From contig NZ_CP039292.1 of NCBI RefSeq assembly GCF_004798665.1, positions 310,001-374,000 of the forward strand: 64,000 nt of DNA, written 5' to 3'. Numbering within the stretch: position 1 is the stretch's first letter; every line of letters starts with the position of its first letter. This document shows positions 1 to 9,724 of this stretch, in pieces. The notes under the pieces were generated by a model. The model had not been told where the DNA came from. It did not search any database and saw only the letters and a list, made by a program, of their open reading frames with translations. This stretch comes from Actinomyces procaprae. Lineage in GTDB: Bacteria; Actinomycetota; Actinomycetes; Actinomycetales; Actinomycetaceae. The translations under genes and the position numbers were made by a program.

Positions 1-104
1 CATCATCCGCGGATTCAGAAACCCGACCAACAACCGCCATCCGCAGCCTCATCCACAACGGCGGCTTTAAACAACAGCTACCACATCCCCAAACCGGAAG
101 AGCC
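1..104. repeat. Right end of a TIR-type intergenic element (partial)
   Basis: The 14 bases at 91-104 (AAACCGGAAGAGCC) are identical to the right ends of the elements at 30925-31431 and 59346-59906. They are preceded by a similar C/A-rich stretch. The left end lies outside the window, so only the right part is seen. No gene is visible before 141. Confidence 0.4.
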
Positions 105-140
105 CGTTTCCTGTCGGCGGCCGCGCCTATCCTGGCCCCG

Positions 141-3100
141 ATGCCGCCGACACTGCCCGCTGCCTTCGCTGCCGCCACGCGCGCCTGGTTCGACGCCGCC
201 TTCCCCACCGGGCCGACGCCGGTGCAGCGGCGCGCCTGGGAGGCGATCGGCCGCGGCGAGAACGCCCTGGTCATCGCCCCCACCGGCTCGGGCAAGACCC
301 TGGCGGCCTTCCTGTCCGCCATCGACCACCTCTCCCGCCCCGTGGCGCAGATGGCCCGGGGTGATGAGCCCGCCCCCGGCGACGCCGCCCCGGCCGGTGC
401 CATCCCGGCCGACCGCCGCCCCGTCCAGCAGCCGCGCGGGCGCGGGGTGCGGGTCCTGTACATCTCCCCGCTCAAGGCCCTCGGCGCCGATGTGGAGCGC
501 AACCTGCGCCGTCCCCTGGCCGGCATCACCGCGGCCGCCGCGGAACTGGGCGTGCCCGCGGCACCGATCGCCGTCGGCATGCGCACGGGAGACACCACCC
601 CCGCCGAGCGGCGCCGCCTGCGCACCAGCCCGCCGGACATCCTCATCACCACCCCGGAGTCGCTGTACCTGATGCTCACCAGCGCGGTGCGCGAGACGCT
701 GCGCACCGTGGACACCGTGATCGTCGACGAGATCCACTCCTTCGCCGGCCAGAAGCGCGGCACCCACCTGGCTCTGTCACTGGAGCGGCTGGACGAGCTG
801 TTGCCCCGCCCCGCGCAGCGCATCGGCCTGTCTGCGACGGTCCGCCCACCCGAGGAGATCGCCCGCTTCCTGGGCGGCCCCCACCCGGTCGGCATCATCG
901 CCGACGACGCCGCCCACGCCACTCCCGATGTGACCGTCGCCGTGCCCGTGACGGACATGGCCCGCGTCCCGGCCACGCTCGACCGCCACGAGCGCGCCCT
1001 GCGGGGTGCACCCGGCCGTGGGGGCCCAGGCGGAGGGGCGGGAATCGGCCGTGGCCCAGGCGGAGGGGTGCGGGCAGGCGGCACTCGCCCGGACGGCCCG
1101 ACCGGCGCCGCTGGCGGCAGAGGCAGTCGGCAGACCTGGCGCAGCGACCGCAGCCTGCGTGCCGCCATGGCCGGCGAGATCGCCGGCACCGGAGGATCCG
1201 CCGGCGCGGGCGCCCCGGCCCGCATGACGGCCTCCATCTGGCCGCATATCGAGCACGCCCTGCTGCAGCAGGTCCTCACCCACCGCACCACGCTGATCTT
1301 CGTCAACTCCCGGGGCGTGTGCGAGCGCCTGACCGCGCACCTGAACGAGGCCTACGCCGCCCACCTGGCCGAACGAGGCGCCGCGTCCGCCCCGGTGGCC
1401 GCTCGGGCCGGAGACCGGGCCACCGCCGCAGACCGGTCCGCCGCCGCAGCCCCGGTCGACCTGCCACCCAGCATCCCCGAACCCGTCCGCCACCACGAGT
1501 CCTGGGAGATGGGCGCCTCCCAGCACACCCAGCCCCTGCCCGCCGACGCCCCGGTGATCGCCAAGGCCCACCACGGCTCGGTGTCCAAGGAGCAGCGCCG
1601 CCTGGTCGAGGAGGAGCTGAAGTCGGGCGAGCTGCGCTGCGTGGTGGCCACCGCCTCCCTGGAACTCGGCATCGACATGGGCTCCATCGACCTGGTCCTC
1701 CAGGTGGCGCCCCCGCCGTCGGTCGCAGCCGGATTGCAGCGCGTGGGCCGGGCCGAGCACCGTGTCGGCGGGCGGCCCCGCGGGGTCATCTACCCGATCG
1801 AACGCACCCAGCTCGTGGACGCCGTCGTCGCGGCCGAGGGCATGCGCAACGGCAGCATTGAACGCACCGCCCTGGTGTCCAACGCGCTGGACGTGCTCGC
1901 CCAGCAGACGGTGGCCGCCGTCGCCGTCGAGGACCGCACCGCCGACGACTGGTACGCCACCGTCACCCGCGCCGCCCCGTACCGGGACCTGCCCCGCACC
2001 GCCTTCGACTCCGTGCTGGACCTGCTCGCCGGCGGCTACGCCTCCGCCGACTTGAGCGACTTCTCCCCACGGATCGTCTGGGACCGGTCCACCGGCGCGC
2101 TCGCCGCCCGCCCCAATGCCCAGCGCCTGGCCGTCGCCGCCTCCGGCACCATCCCCGACCGCGGCATGTTCCCGGTGATGCTGCCCGAGGGCGACGCCGC
2201 CGCCGGCCGCCGCCGCGTGGGGGAGCTGGATGAGGAGATGGTCAACGAGTCCAGCGTTGGGGACGTGAGCACCCTGGGTACCGCCTCCTGGCGCATCCGC
2301 GAGATCGGGGCGGACCGCGTCGTCGTCGACCCCGCCCCCGGCCGCAGCGCCCGGCTGCCCTTCTGGCGCGGGGAGGGGACTGGCCGCCCGGCCGCCACCG
2401 GTGCCGCCAAGGGCGCCTTCCTGCGGCAGGCGGCCGCGGCCCTGGGCGACGGCGGCTTCGGGGACCCGCCCCACGGAGCTGACCGACCGCCTGCGCCGCG
2501 CCGGCATGGACGCCGGCGCGCAGGCCAACCTGGTGGCGCTGCTGCGCGAGCAGCGGGCGGCGACCGGCGTCGTCCCCTCCGATACCGACCTGGTGCTGGA
2601 GCGGTGCCGGGACGAGGCCGACAACTGGCGACTGATCCTGCACAGCCCACTCGGCCGCCGCGTGCACGAGCCCTGGGCCATGGCGATCAAGGAGCGGGCC
2701 CGCCGCATGCTGGGGATCGACCCGCAGATCGTCACCGCCGACGACGGCATATTGCTGCAGACCCCGCCCACCGAGCAGCCGCCGGGCGCGGAGCTGTTCG
2801 TTTTCGACGCCGCCGAGCTCGAGCAGCTGGTGCGCACCCGGGTGGACCAGACCGCCGTGTTCGCCGCCCGCTTCCGCGAGTGCGCCGCCCGCGCGCTGCT
2901 CATGCCCTCCGCGCGCCCCGGCCGCCGTACCCCGCTGTGGCTCCAGCGGCTGAAGGCCGGTCAGCTCCAGGAGGCCTCCCGGCAGTTCGCACGCTTCCCG
3001 GTGCTGGTGGAGGCGGCTCGCGAATGCCTGCAGGACGTGTGGGACCTGCCCGCCCTGCGCGCCCTCATGGAGCGGCTGGCCGCCGGGGACGCGCGCGTGG

Positions 3101-5466
3101 TCGAGGCGGTCACGCAGGTGCCCTCGCCCTTCGCCGGGCCGCTGCTGTTCGGCTACACCGGCACCTTCCTGTACCAGTACGACCTCCCGCACGCCGAGCG
3201 CCGCGCCCAGCTGCTGTCCCTGGATCCCGACGCTGTGGCCGAGCTCGTGGGCGATGGCGGCATCGCCGACCTGCTGGATGAGGAGGTCATGGCGCGGGTC
3301 GAGTCCGAGCTGCAGCACCTGGCGCCCGGGCGGCAAGCGCGGGCCGACGCCGAGGGGCTGGCCGACCTGCTGCGTGAACTCGGTCCGCTGTCGGCGGGGG
3401 AGTTGGCCGCCCGCTGCCGGGGCGACGACGGCGCCGGCATAAGCGCCGGGCTCACGGCGCTGGAACGGGCACGGCGCGCCTTCCCTGTGCGCGTGGGCGG
3501 GCGGGAGTGCTGGGCGCGCACGGAGGACGCCACGGTGCTGCATGGTGCCCTAGGCGTCGCGGTGCCCGACTGGGCGGATGGGGCCTCGTCTGTCGCCGGG
3601 TCCCGCACGCCACTGGCCGAGCTGCTGCTGCGCCATGCCCGCACGCACGCCGCGGTGACGGCCGAGGCGGTGGCCCGTGCCTTCGGGCTGGGCGTGTCCG
3701 TGGCCGCCGACGAGCTGAAAGCACTGGCCGACGAGGGCACGCTCATGCGTCTGAGCGGCGGCGCGCAGGTCCGCTGGATGGCACCCGAGGTGTTCACCCG
3801 GGTACGCAACCGCTCCCTGGCCAGGGCGCGGGCCGCCGTCGAGCCGGTGCCGCCCGCGGCCCTGCAGCAGCTCGTGCTGGAGCGCGCCGGCATCACTGCG
3901 CGTGCGGAGGAGGCGGGTGCCGCGTCAGCGCCGGCGGGTTCGCCGGGAGCGCAGGGTTCGCCGGGAGCGCCTGGCGCCGGCAGCGGCAGTGGCGCGTTCG
4001 GCGTCGGCGTCGCGCCCGGGCGCGGCGTGGAGGCGCTCGCGGAGGCGATTGCCGCCTTGGAGGGCGTATGGCTGCCCGCCGGGCTCTGGGAATCCGTGGT
4101 TTTCCCGGCGCGCGTGGCCGACTACCGCCCCGCCATACTCGACGACCTCATCGGCTCCGGAGACGTGATCTGGGTGTGCCGGACGCAGGACGGGGTCACG
4201 CCGGGCGAAATCGCCTTCTTCCCCTCCGACTCCCCGCTGGCGCCCGTCGCCGGGGCAGTGGTCGGGCGGGACGAGCTCGACCCCGAGGAGCAGTGGGCGC
4301 TGGTGGGTGCCGGAAGGTTGACGGCTGACTCCTTTGCCCCGGTGCGGGCGCTCCTCCAGCCGCGGCCGACCGCTGCCCCGCCCAGGCGGGTGCGCAGTCG
4401 CCGCACCCGCCGCTACGGCGGCTACCGCACGGGTTATCTCACCGGACGCACCCGCCCGGCCGGATCTGCCGGGGCGGCGCAATCGACGCCGTCCGCGTCG
4501 GGGCCGCTGCCGCCCCCGGACGCTCTACGGCCCTCATCTGCCTTGACGGCCGGTGGGCTCTCCGGCGTAGGCGGCAGCCAGACCGCGGCCGACAACCCGG
4601 CGCTCGCCGCCGCGCTTGCGACCGCCTCCTGGCGCCGGCTCACTCCGCCGCAGGTTACGGCCGAGGAGCAGGCCGTGGCCGACGTCGAGTCCCTGCTCGA
4701 CCGCTACGGCGTCGTCAGCCGGGACGTGGCGCTTGCCGCCGGTATCCCGGGTGGCATCACCCCGCTGCTGCCGGTGTTGCGACGCATGGAGGACACCGGC
4801 GTTGTGCTGCGCGGCGCCTTCGTCGCCGGGCTCGGGCCGAGTCAGTTCGCCGACCGGGAGACCGTCGACCGGCTGCGTGCCCTGGCCGGGGCGGGCGAGG
4901 CCATGGGCGGCGTCGTGCCCGTGGCCGCCGAGCAGCCCGCCGCGGTGGGGCCGGCGCCGTCGGCAGGGCGCAGCCTCGAGCCCCTGCCGGGGCCGGCGTC
5001 CGCCGCGCCTTCCGAGCCGTCGGTGGTGCTGGATCTGAAGGACCCCGCCTGCCTCATGGGCGGCGTCGTCCCCTGGCCCGAGCCGGTACTGCCGCCCGAC
5101 TTGGCCGCGCGGGCCGCGGATGCCGTAGGCGCCTCAGAGGCGGGCGAGTTGCCGCGCCCGGCGGCGCGGCAGGGCACGCGCGTCGTCCTGATCGGCGGGC
5201 GGCCGGTGCTGCACGCGGCCGAGCGGCTGCGCGCCCTCACCTGCTACACCACGATCCGGGCGGAACTGGAACCGGCGCTGGCCGCCGTCGTCGCCGCCGA
5301 GACCCGCGCCGCGCTGCGGGAGGCCCCGCGCACCGGCAAGCGCGTAGTGGAGGCCCTCAACGGCGTCTCCACGCTCGACCCGGTGGTCGGCGACCTGCTG
5401 GCGACGGCCGGGCTGGTGCGCGACCCGCGCGGCATGCGTCTGCACATCGACCCCTACCGGAGCTGA
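141..5466 (+). CDS. lhr: Lhr-type superfamily 2 ATP-dependent helicase, interrupted by one frameshift
   Basis: Large DNA repair helicase of the Lhr family, which translocates 3'-5' on single-stranded DNA. The first part, in the frame of 141, has Walker A APTGSGKT (residues 46-53), the VDEIHS box near 195, SATV near 230, LELGIDMG near 507 and the motif VI region GRAEHRVGGR near 536. The frame of 2401-5466 carries the Lhr-core and winged-helix part, for example TELTDRL, then WRLILHSPLGRRVHEPWA. Homology switches from one frame to the other around 2461-2475, where an extra base, probably in the CCGCCCC run, shifts the frame by +1. The joined product would be about 1,770 residues, long for actinobacterial Lhr. 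The excess includes a Gly/Arg/Ala-rich insert (about 1000-1240) and Ala/Pro-rich linkers. Either a real disruption or a sequence error. It ends 3 bp before the glycosylase gene, suggesting one transcript. Confidence 0.85.
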
Positions 5467-5469
5467 GCC

Positions 5470-6300
5470 GTGCCCGACCCGCACCCGCTGACCGGAGCCA
5501 TGTTCGACTCGCCCGTTCCGCCGGGGAGCGGCTGGCCCGACGACCCCGCCGACGCCGACACGCCCGTGGCCCGCGATGCCGACGAGGTGCGGCGCCTGGC
5601 CGCCGACGTTGATCCGGCCGGACTCGATGCGCGCATTAGCGTGTGCCGGGCCTGCCCGCGGCTGGTGGCCTGGCGGGAGGAGGTCGCCACCACCGGGAGG
5701 CGTGCCGCCTTCGCCCACGAGCCCTACTGGGGTCGGCCCGCGCCGAGCTTCGGACCCGTGGACGCACGCATATTCGTGGTCGGCCTGGCGCCCGCCGCCA
5801 ACGGCGCCAACCGCACCGGCCGCATGTTCACCGGCGATGGCTCCGACTGGCTCTTCTCCGCCTTCCATCGCGCCGGCCTGGCGGCGTTGCCGACCTCGCG
5901 TGCTGCCGGCGACGGACAGGGGCTGACCGGCTTGCGTCTGGGGTCGGCCGTGCGCTGTGCTCCGCCGGCCAACAGGCCGACCACGGCGGAGAAGACCACC
6001 TGCCTGCCGTGGATCACCCGCGAGCTGGAGCTGCTCGGCCAGGTGCGCGTGGTGCTCGCCCTGGGCGGTATTGCCTGGGACACGGCGCTGCGGGTGGCGC
6101 GGGAGTCCGGCTGGACGGTGCCGCGTCCCAAGCCGCGCTTCGGCCACGGCGTCCGCGCCGAACTGGCCCGGCCCGACGGGCGGGGAGTGATGCTGCTCGG
6201 CAGCTACCACCCCAGTCAGCGCAACACCTTCACCGGGCGGCTCACCGCCGACATGCTCGACGCCGTCCTGGAGGCTGCCAAGGAGATGGCCGGCCTGTAG
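5470..6300 (+). CDS. udgB: Family 5 uracil-DNA glycosylase (UdgB type)
   Basis: Removes uracil and other deaminated bases from DNA to start base-excision repair. The 276-residue protein has the family-5 motif [14 protein letters not shown] (about 105-118), which lacks the acidic catalytic residue of classical Ung. It also has the second active-site motif [10 protein letters not shown] (about 247-256). Cysteines at 59, 62, 163 and 178 are placed to hold the family's 4Fe-4S cluster. The GTG start at 5470 follows the lhr stop by 3 bp, so the two repair genes are probably co-transcribed. An internal ATG at 5500 is an alternative start. No anomalies seen. Confidence 0.88.
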   Translation: MPDPHPLTGAMFDSPVPPGSGWPDDPADADTPVARDADEVRRLAADVDPAGLDARISVCRACPRLVAWREEVATTGRRAAFAHEPYWGRPAPSFGPVDARIFVVGLAPAANGANRTGRMFTGDGSDWLFSAFHRAGLAALPTSRAAGDGQGLTGLRLGSAVRCAPPANRPTTAEKTTCLPWITRELELLGQVRVVLALGGIAWDTALRVARESGWTVPRPKPRFGHGVRAELARPDGRGVMLLGSYHPSQRNTFTGRLTADMLDAVLEAAKEMAGL

Positions 6301-6595
6301 CGGCCACGGGCGCTGTCGGCCCGACCGCAGCGGCGGAGGGAGACCGCGGGCGCCGTTGGCGCGCCTACGCAGGCGGAGTGTCTTTTGGGACGCGCGGGTG
6401 TAGCCAGCCGGCGTAGGCGTGCGGGGCGGCGACACTCCAGCAAGCGGTCGGCCACGCCGACCCCGGGGCGCTCTCTACTACGCCACTTCGGTGTTGGGTA
6501 CGCCGGTTAGGAGTTTGTTACACGCCTCGGAGGCCTTCAACAGACTCCTAACCCGCGTAGTAGACGGCGAACCGGCTCGCTCGAAGAACTGGCTA
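6301..6595. other. Convergent intergenic region, no gene seen
   Basis: About 295 bp between the 3' end of the glycosylase gene and the 3' end of the minus-strand regulator. I see no credible coding sequence. Besides the palindrome at 6475-6563 it contains GGAGTGTC near 6375 and its complement GACACTCC near 6430. Confidence 0.5.
6475..6563. repeat. Two-stem palindromic intergenic element
   Basis: Outer arms CTACTACGC (6475-6483) and GCGTAGTAG (6555-6563) are perfect complements. They enclose an inner pair of 15-base arms, GGTTAGGAGTTTGTT (6505-6519) and AACAGACTCCTAACC (6539-6553), with one mismatch. It sits between convergent genes, so it may act as a two-way terminator. It shares TACGCCACTTCG-like sequence with the palindrome at 57057-57175, suggesting a repeat family. 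Confidence 0.6.
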
Positions 6596-6925
6596 TCACT
6601 GCTCCGCGTGCGTGTGAGCGTTCAAGGGTGCTCTGATCAAGGTCTGCAATTGGCGCACGTAGTCTTCAAATGCCGTGACGCCCCGGCTGGTGACTCTGAT
6701 TCGTGTCTGGGCGACGCCGCGACGAGTGAAAGTCTTGGTTGTTGCCAGGTAGCCTGCTCGCTCAAGGCGCTTAATATGAGCGGACATGTTTCCGGGCGTC
6801 ATTTCAAGAAGGTCCTGCAGGCGGGAGAACGTGATCTCGCTGTTCTCGCCCAGCTCGACCAGCGCCGACATAATCTTCAGCCGCGTCGGGGCGTGGATCA
6901 ACTCATCCATCTCAATGGGAGACAT
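6596..6925 (-). CDS. Winged-helix transcriptional regulator
   Basis: A 109-residue winged-helix DNA-binding protein. The N-terminal part (IHAPTRLKIMSALVEL, then FSRLQDLLEMTPGNMSAHIKRL) is a helix-turn-helix of the kind found in stand-alone MarR/ArsR-like regulators, followed by a wing with Arg/Thr-rich strands. It is the last gene of a four-gene minus-strand cluster (ATPase, permease, membrane protein, regulator), 85 bp after the membrane protein gene. Such regulators commonly control the adjacent ABC exporter, and a small palindrome overlapping the operon's -10 is a plausible target; that link is inference. The start at 6925 is weakly supported (AAGG about 10 bases upstream). Confidence 0.8.
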   Translation of the reverse strand: MSPIEMDELIHAPTRLKIMSALVELGENSEITFSRLQDLLEMTPGNMSAHIKRLERAGYLATTKTFTRRGVAQTRIRVTSRGVTAFEDYVRQLQTLIRAPLNAHTHAEQ

Positions 6926-7010
6926 CAGATGATACCTTGAGGGCTATGCATAAGGGTGGTCCCCTGTCCTGTACCTGCTGTGCGCGCCGCGTGTTCCTAC
7001 GGGAAGGGCC

Positions 7011-7652
7011 CTAGGGTCGCCCACGCCGGACCGGTGAAGCGATGAGTGAGACTCTTCGAGCGGGAGGCTTGGCCGCCAGTGCGCAGGTGAGGAAACCGGC
7101 TGCCGAGAGTACACCTATGGTGGGGAGCATCAGCGGCATTCCGAGTAGCATACCGACGCCGCCGACTGTGATCAGCCATAGGCCGAGGATACTCTCCTGG
7201 CGACCGCCGAAGTAGGTGCCTGATAAGAAGTAGATAGCCCCCATGAAGATGCATGAAGTAGCATAAGCGATGTGCTCCACGTCATCGACCGGCAACTGTG
7301 CGCCGACAGTTGCGGTTATTGACAGAGTCAGCACCAGTCCAAACAGCCAGGCGATGCCGAAGAAAGTCGGTCTTCTGGCGGCCTCCCCGTGGATGCCGTC
7401 ATACTGCTTGAAGCTGTGGGTTAAGATGACGAGGAGTGAAACCGGGCCGATGACGGCAACCATCCAGCCCGTGCCGCCGATGCCGGGAAAGGCCTGCTGC
7501 AGGGCGTACTGGCCGCCGAATGCCAAGAGGTATGTTGCTGCAAGGAGCAGATAAATGAAACGGTCGTTGATTTGTGTGCGACGGCGAAATGCCGTGCGGA
7601 GTTCGTCGATGCGCTCAACGATGGCCGCCGCCTCGTCTCTTTCATTAGGCAT
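7011..7652 (-). CDS. Multi-pass membrane protein of the ABC/regulator operon
   Basis: A protein of about 213 residues. A basic N-terminal segment (RRRTQIND) is followed by a hydrophobic segment (FIYLLLAATYLLAFGG) and four or five more membrane helices. I chose the ATG at 7652 because AAGGAGG lies ten bases upstream; the frame opens earlier but without a better start. It resembles the poorly named actinobacterial membrane proteins that sit beside a winged-helix regulator and may anchor or sense for it. No enzymatic motif is visible. It lies between the permease gene and the regulator on the same strand. Confidence 0.7.
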   Translation of the reverse strand: MPNERDEAAAIVERIDELRTAFRRRTQINDRFIYLLLAATYLLAFGGQYALQQAFPGIGGTGWMVAVIGPVSLLVILTHSFKQYDGIHGEAARRPTFFGIAWLFGLVLTLSITATVGAQLPVDDVEHIAYATSCIFMGAIYFLSGTYFGGRQESILGLWLITVGGVGMLLGMPLMLPTIGVLSAAGFLTCALAAKPPARRVSLIASPVRRGRP

Positions 7653-7808
7653 GATGCTCGGGCCTCCTTCGCTGGCATGCCAGTCTACATGATGTGGGCG
7701 CACCGGGATCGTTGCGTGGCTGAGGCGTATCAAGGCATCCCATAAAAGGACTCCCGTGGTGGTGGAACGCCGGTGACTAGGAGATTGTGGAAACCGTGTG
7801 TCTCTCCT

Positions 7809-8594
7809 CTACCTGAAGTTCCGCCCCTCGTCGCGACGGTATAGCGCTACCGAGACGGCGGTCGCAATGGTAGTCCACGCGAGAACGACCGCTAGGTTGC
7901 TCGGGTTGAATGGCCGGTTCGCCAGATAGTCGGAGGTGATCCCTCCGGCTGCGCCTGTTGGCAGGAGCTTGGCAACGGCGTCGACCCACGGAGGCATCGG
8001 CATGCCGCTGATTCCGCCGAAGAGGATCATCGCGAACGCGACGGTTAGGCTCACGGCGAGGGCTGTCTTCTTCGATAGGAGGAATCCGAGGGCGAGGCCT
8101 AGTGTTGTGATTGGGAGGGTCAATATTAGTGCGACACCTAGGATTACTGCCGACTGGCTGGGCGTGGGCTGGGCGGCGGTAACCAGAACGCCGATGATGA
8201 ATGTTCCTACTGCACTGATCAGCGCGCATGCTATCGGTGCGGCGATCCAGCCGACCAGTCGCGGCCCGGGCCCTGTGGGCAGTGTGCGGGAGAATAGATA
8301 GAAATCGCTTTCGCGAGCCTCCGGCACTCCTGTGGCAGGGAAGTTCGTGCACACCATTAGTACGCCGACCAGGCTCAGGTATCCGATCAGTGAGAGAGCG
8401 AGCTCTGGGTCTGACTGAATGTTCATCGGGGAGACGAAGAAGAACATGAGCATGATCAATGGGTATGCTATGTTCAGGATTACGGCGGTGGGCTCTTTCA
8501 GCCAGGTCGATAGCTCAAATCGTGTCCATTCCCATGCGAGTCTCGTCGGCGATTGAAGATTGATTCGCGCATCGTGGTCCGCGCCAGTAGTCAT
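7809..8594 (-). CDS. ABC-2 type transporter permease
   Basis: A 261-residue permease with six predicted membrane segments, for example ILNIAYPLIMLMFFFV near the N terminus and ILGVALILTLPITTLGLALG in the middle. It has an ABC-2 layout in which a short cytoplasmic start precedes the membrane domain. Its ATG overlaps the stop codon of the ATPase gene by four bases (ATGA), so translation is coupled and the two form one exporter. Substrate cannot be told from sequence; drug, lipid or peptide export are all possible. Confidence 0.85.
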   Translation of the reverse strand: MTTGADHDARINLQSPTRLAWEWTRFELSTWLKEPTAVILNIAYPLIMLMFFFVSPMNIQSDPELALSLIGYLSLVGVLMVCTNFPATGVPEARESDFYLFSRTLPTGPGPRLVGWIAAPIACALISAVGTFIIGVLVTAAQPTPSQSAVILGVALILTLPITTLGLALGFLLSKKTALAVSLTVAFAMILFGGISGMPMPPWVDAVAKLLPTGAAGGITSDYLANRPFNPSNLAVVLAWTTIATAVSVALYRRDEGRNFR

Positions 8595-9487
8595 GAGACC
8601 TCCCCGCCAGTGGTTAGTTGGGCGAATGCTTCTTCCAGGCTTGGCCTGCGGATATCAATGTCCGAGTAACGGACGTCCGCGTCGGCGAGCGACTGGAGTG
8701 CGCTGCTGGCGTCGTCAACGTGAAGTATGACGTCCTGGCCGTCCCTACGTGCGCTGCGGATGTTCGCGAGCCTTAGTGCGCGGTCATCGGCGGTCGTTAC
8801 GCGGATGACGGTGGTGGCGGCGCGTTGCACGAAGGAGGCCGCGTCGTCGTCCGCGATGACGTGGCCCTCGCGAATCATGACGATACGGTCAGAGAGCGCC
8901 TGAACCTCCTCGAGGTAATGGCTTGTAAGCAAGATCGTGACACCCTGACTCGCTCTCTCCTGGATGGTGCCCCACAAGTGTCTGCGCGCGGTGACGTCCA
9001 ATCCGGTTGACGGCTCGTCAAGCAGCACGAGACGAGGTCTGCCGACGAACGCGAGCGCGACCGACAGGAGCCGCTGTTGCCCTCCGGATAGCGAGCCGGC
9101 GGCCTTCTTAGAGAGGTGGTCCAGGCCAAAGTCGCTGAGCAATTCCTCGGGCGCTTCGTGGTCAGCGAAGTGCTCAGCCACGAACCGCACGAGTTTGAGG
9201 ACGCTCATATTCTTCACGATTCCGGGGCCTTGTGGCGTGACTCCGAGGCGGACTCTGGCCTCGGGGTTGCGTGGATCGGCGCCGAACAGCCTGACCTCTC
9301 CGGCGCTCGGGCGGCGCAGGCCGGCGATCAGGCTGAGAAGTGTGGTCTTGCCCGATCCATTCGGTCCGAGCAGGCCCACGGTCCCGCCAGCGCTTATCTG
9401 GAGGTTGAGTCCCGTGAGTGCGTGCACCTGGCCGAAGCGCTTGCCTACGTTCTCAAGCGCCACGGGTGTGTCGAAGTCGAGCCGCAT
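8591..9487 (-). CDS. ABC transporter ATP-binding protein
   Basis: A 298-residue ATPase with Walker A GPNGSGKT (41-48), signature LSGGQQ near 135, Walker B LVLLDEP near 155 and a switch histidine in LLTSHYLEEV. The roughly 90-residue C-terminal extension is typical of ABC-2 exporter ATPases. The start at 9487 has an ideal ribosome-binding site (GGAGGTGTC just before ATG). First gene of the operon, with a readable promoter immediately upstream. Confidence 0.92.
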   Translation of the reverse strand: MRLDFDTPVALENVGKRFGQVHALTGLNLQISAGGTVGLLGPNGSGKTTLLSLIAGLRRPSAGEVRLFGADPRNPEARVRLGVTPQGPGIVKNMSVLKLVRFVAEHFADHEAPEELLSDFGLDHLSKKAAGSLSGGQQRLLSVALAFVGRPRLVLLDEPSTGLDVTARRHLWGTIQERASQGVTILLTSHYLEEVQALSDRIVMIREGHVIADDDAASFVQRAATTVIRVTTADDRALRLANIRSARRDGQDVILHVDDASSALQSLADADVRYSDIDIRRPSLEEAFAQLTTGGEVS

Positions 9488-9514
9488 GACACCTCCTACG
9501 CGATTGTGTAGAGG

Positions 9515-9543
9515 ACTCTATTGCGTAGAGTGACCAGTGTCAA
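9515..9543 (-). promoter_or_regulatory. Promoter and likely operator of the ABC operon
   Basis: Read on the minus strand, TTGACA (9543-9538) and TAGAGT (9520-9515) are separated by exactly 17 bases, about 28 bases before the ATPase start codon. The inverted repeat CTCTA-5-TAGAG overlaps the -10 hexamer, where a repressor would block polymerase. The winged-helix protein encoded at 6596-6925 is the natural candidate; that pairing is inferred. Confidence 0.65.
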
Positions 9544-9724
9544 GAGGGTCGTTCGGTCCTGGTCGGTGCTTGCGCGCGAAGGTCGGGTTGCTCCGGGGTG
9601 GCGGCTACGCAGGCCTGGGGTGAGCGGGGTAAGCGCTGCCCGCAGGCCGGGGTGCTAGCAGGCCGGTCTTGGCGGTAGGCAGCGTTGAACGGCCGCGCGG
9701 TTGGTTCTGTGGCGGCGGTTTATC

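Noticed and set aside
6371..6440. A hairpin made of GGAGTGTC/GACACTCC and TACGC/GCGTA pairs
   Set aside because: The arms are in A-B-A'-B' order, so they cannot nest as one hairpin; a pseudoknot is possible but unsupported.
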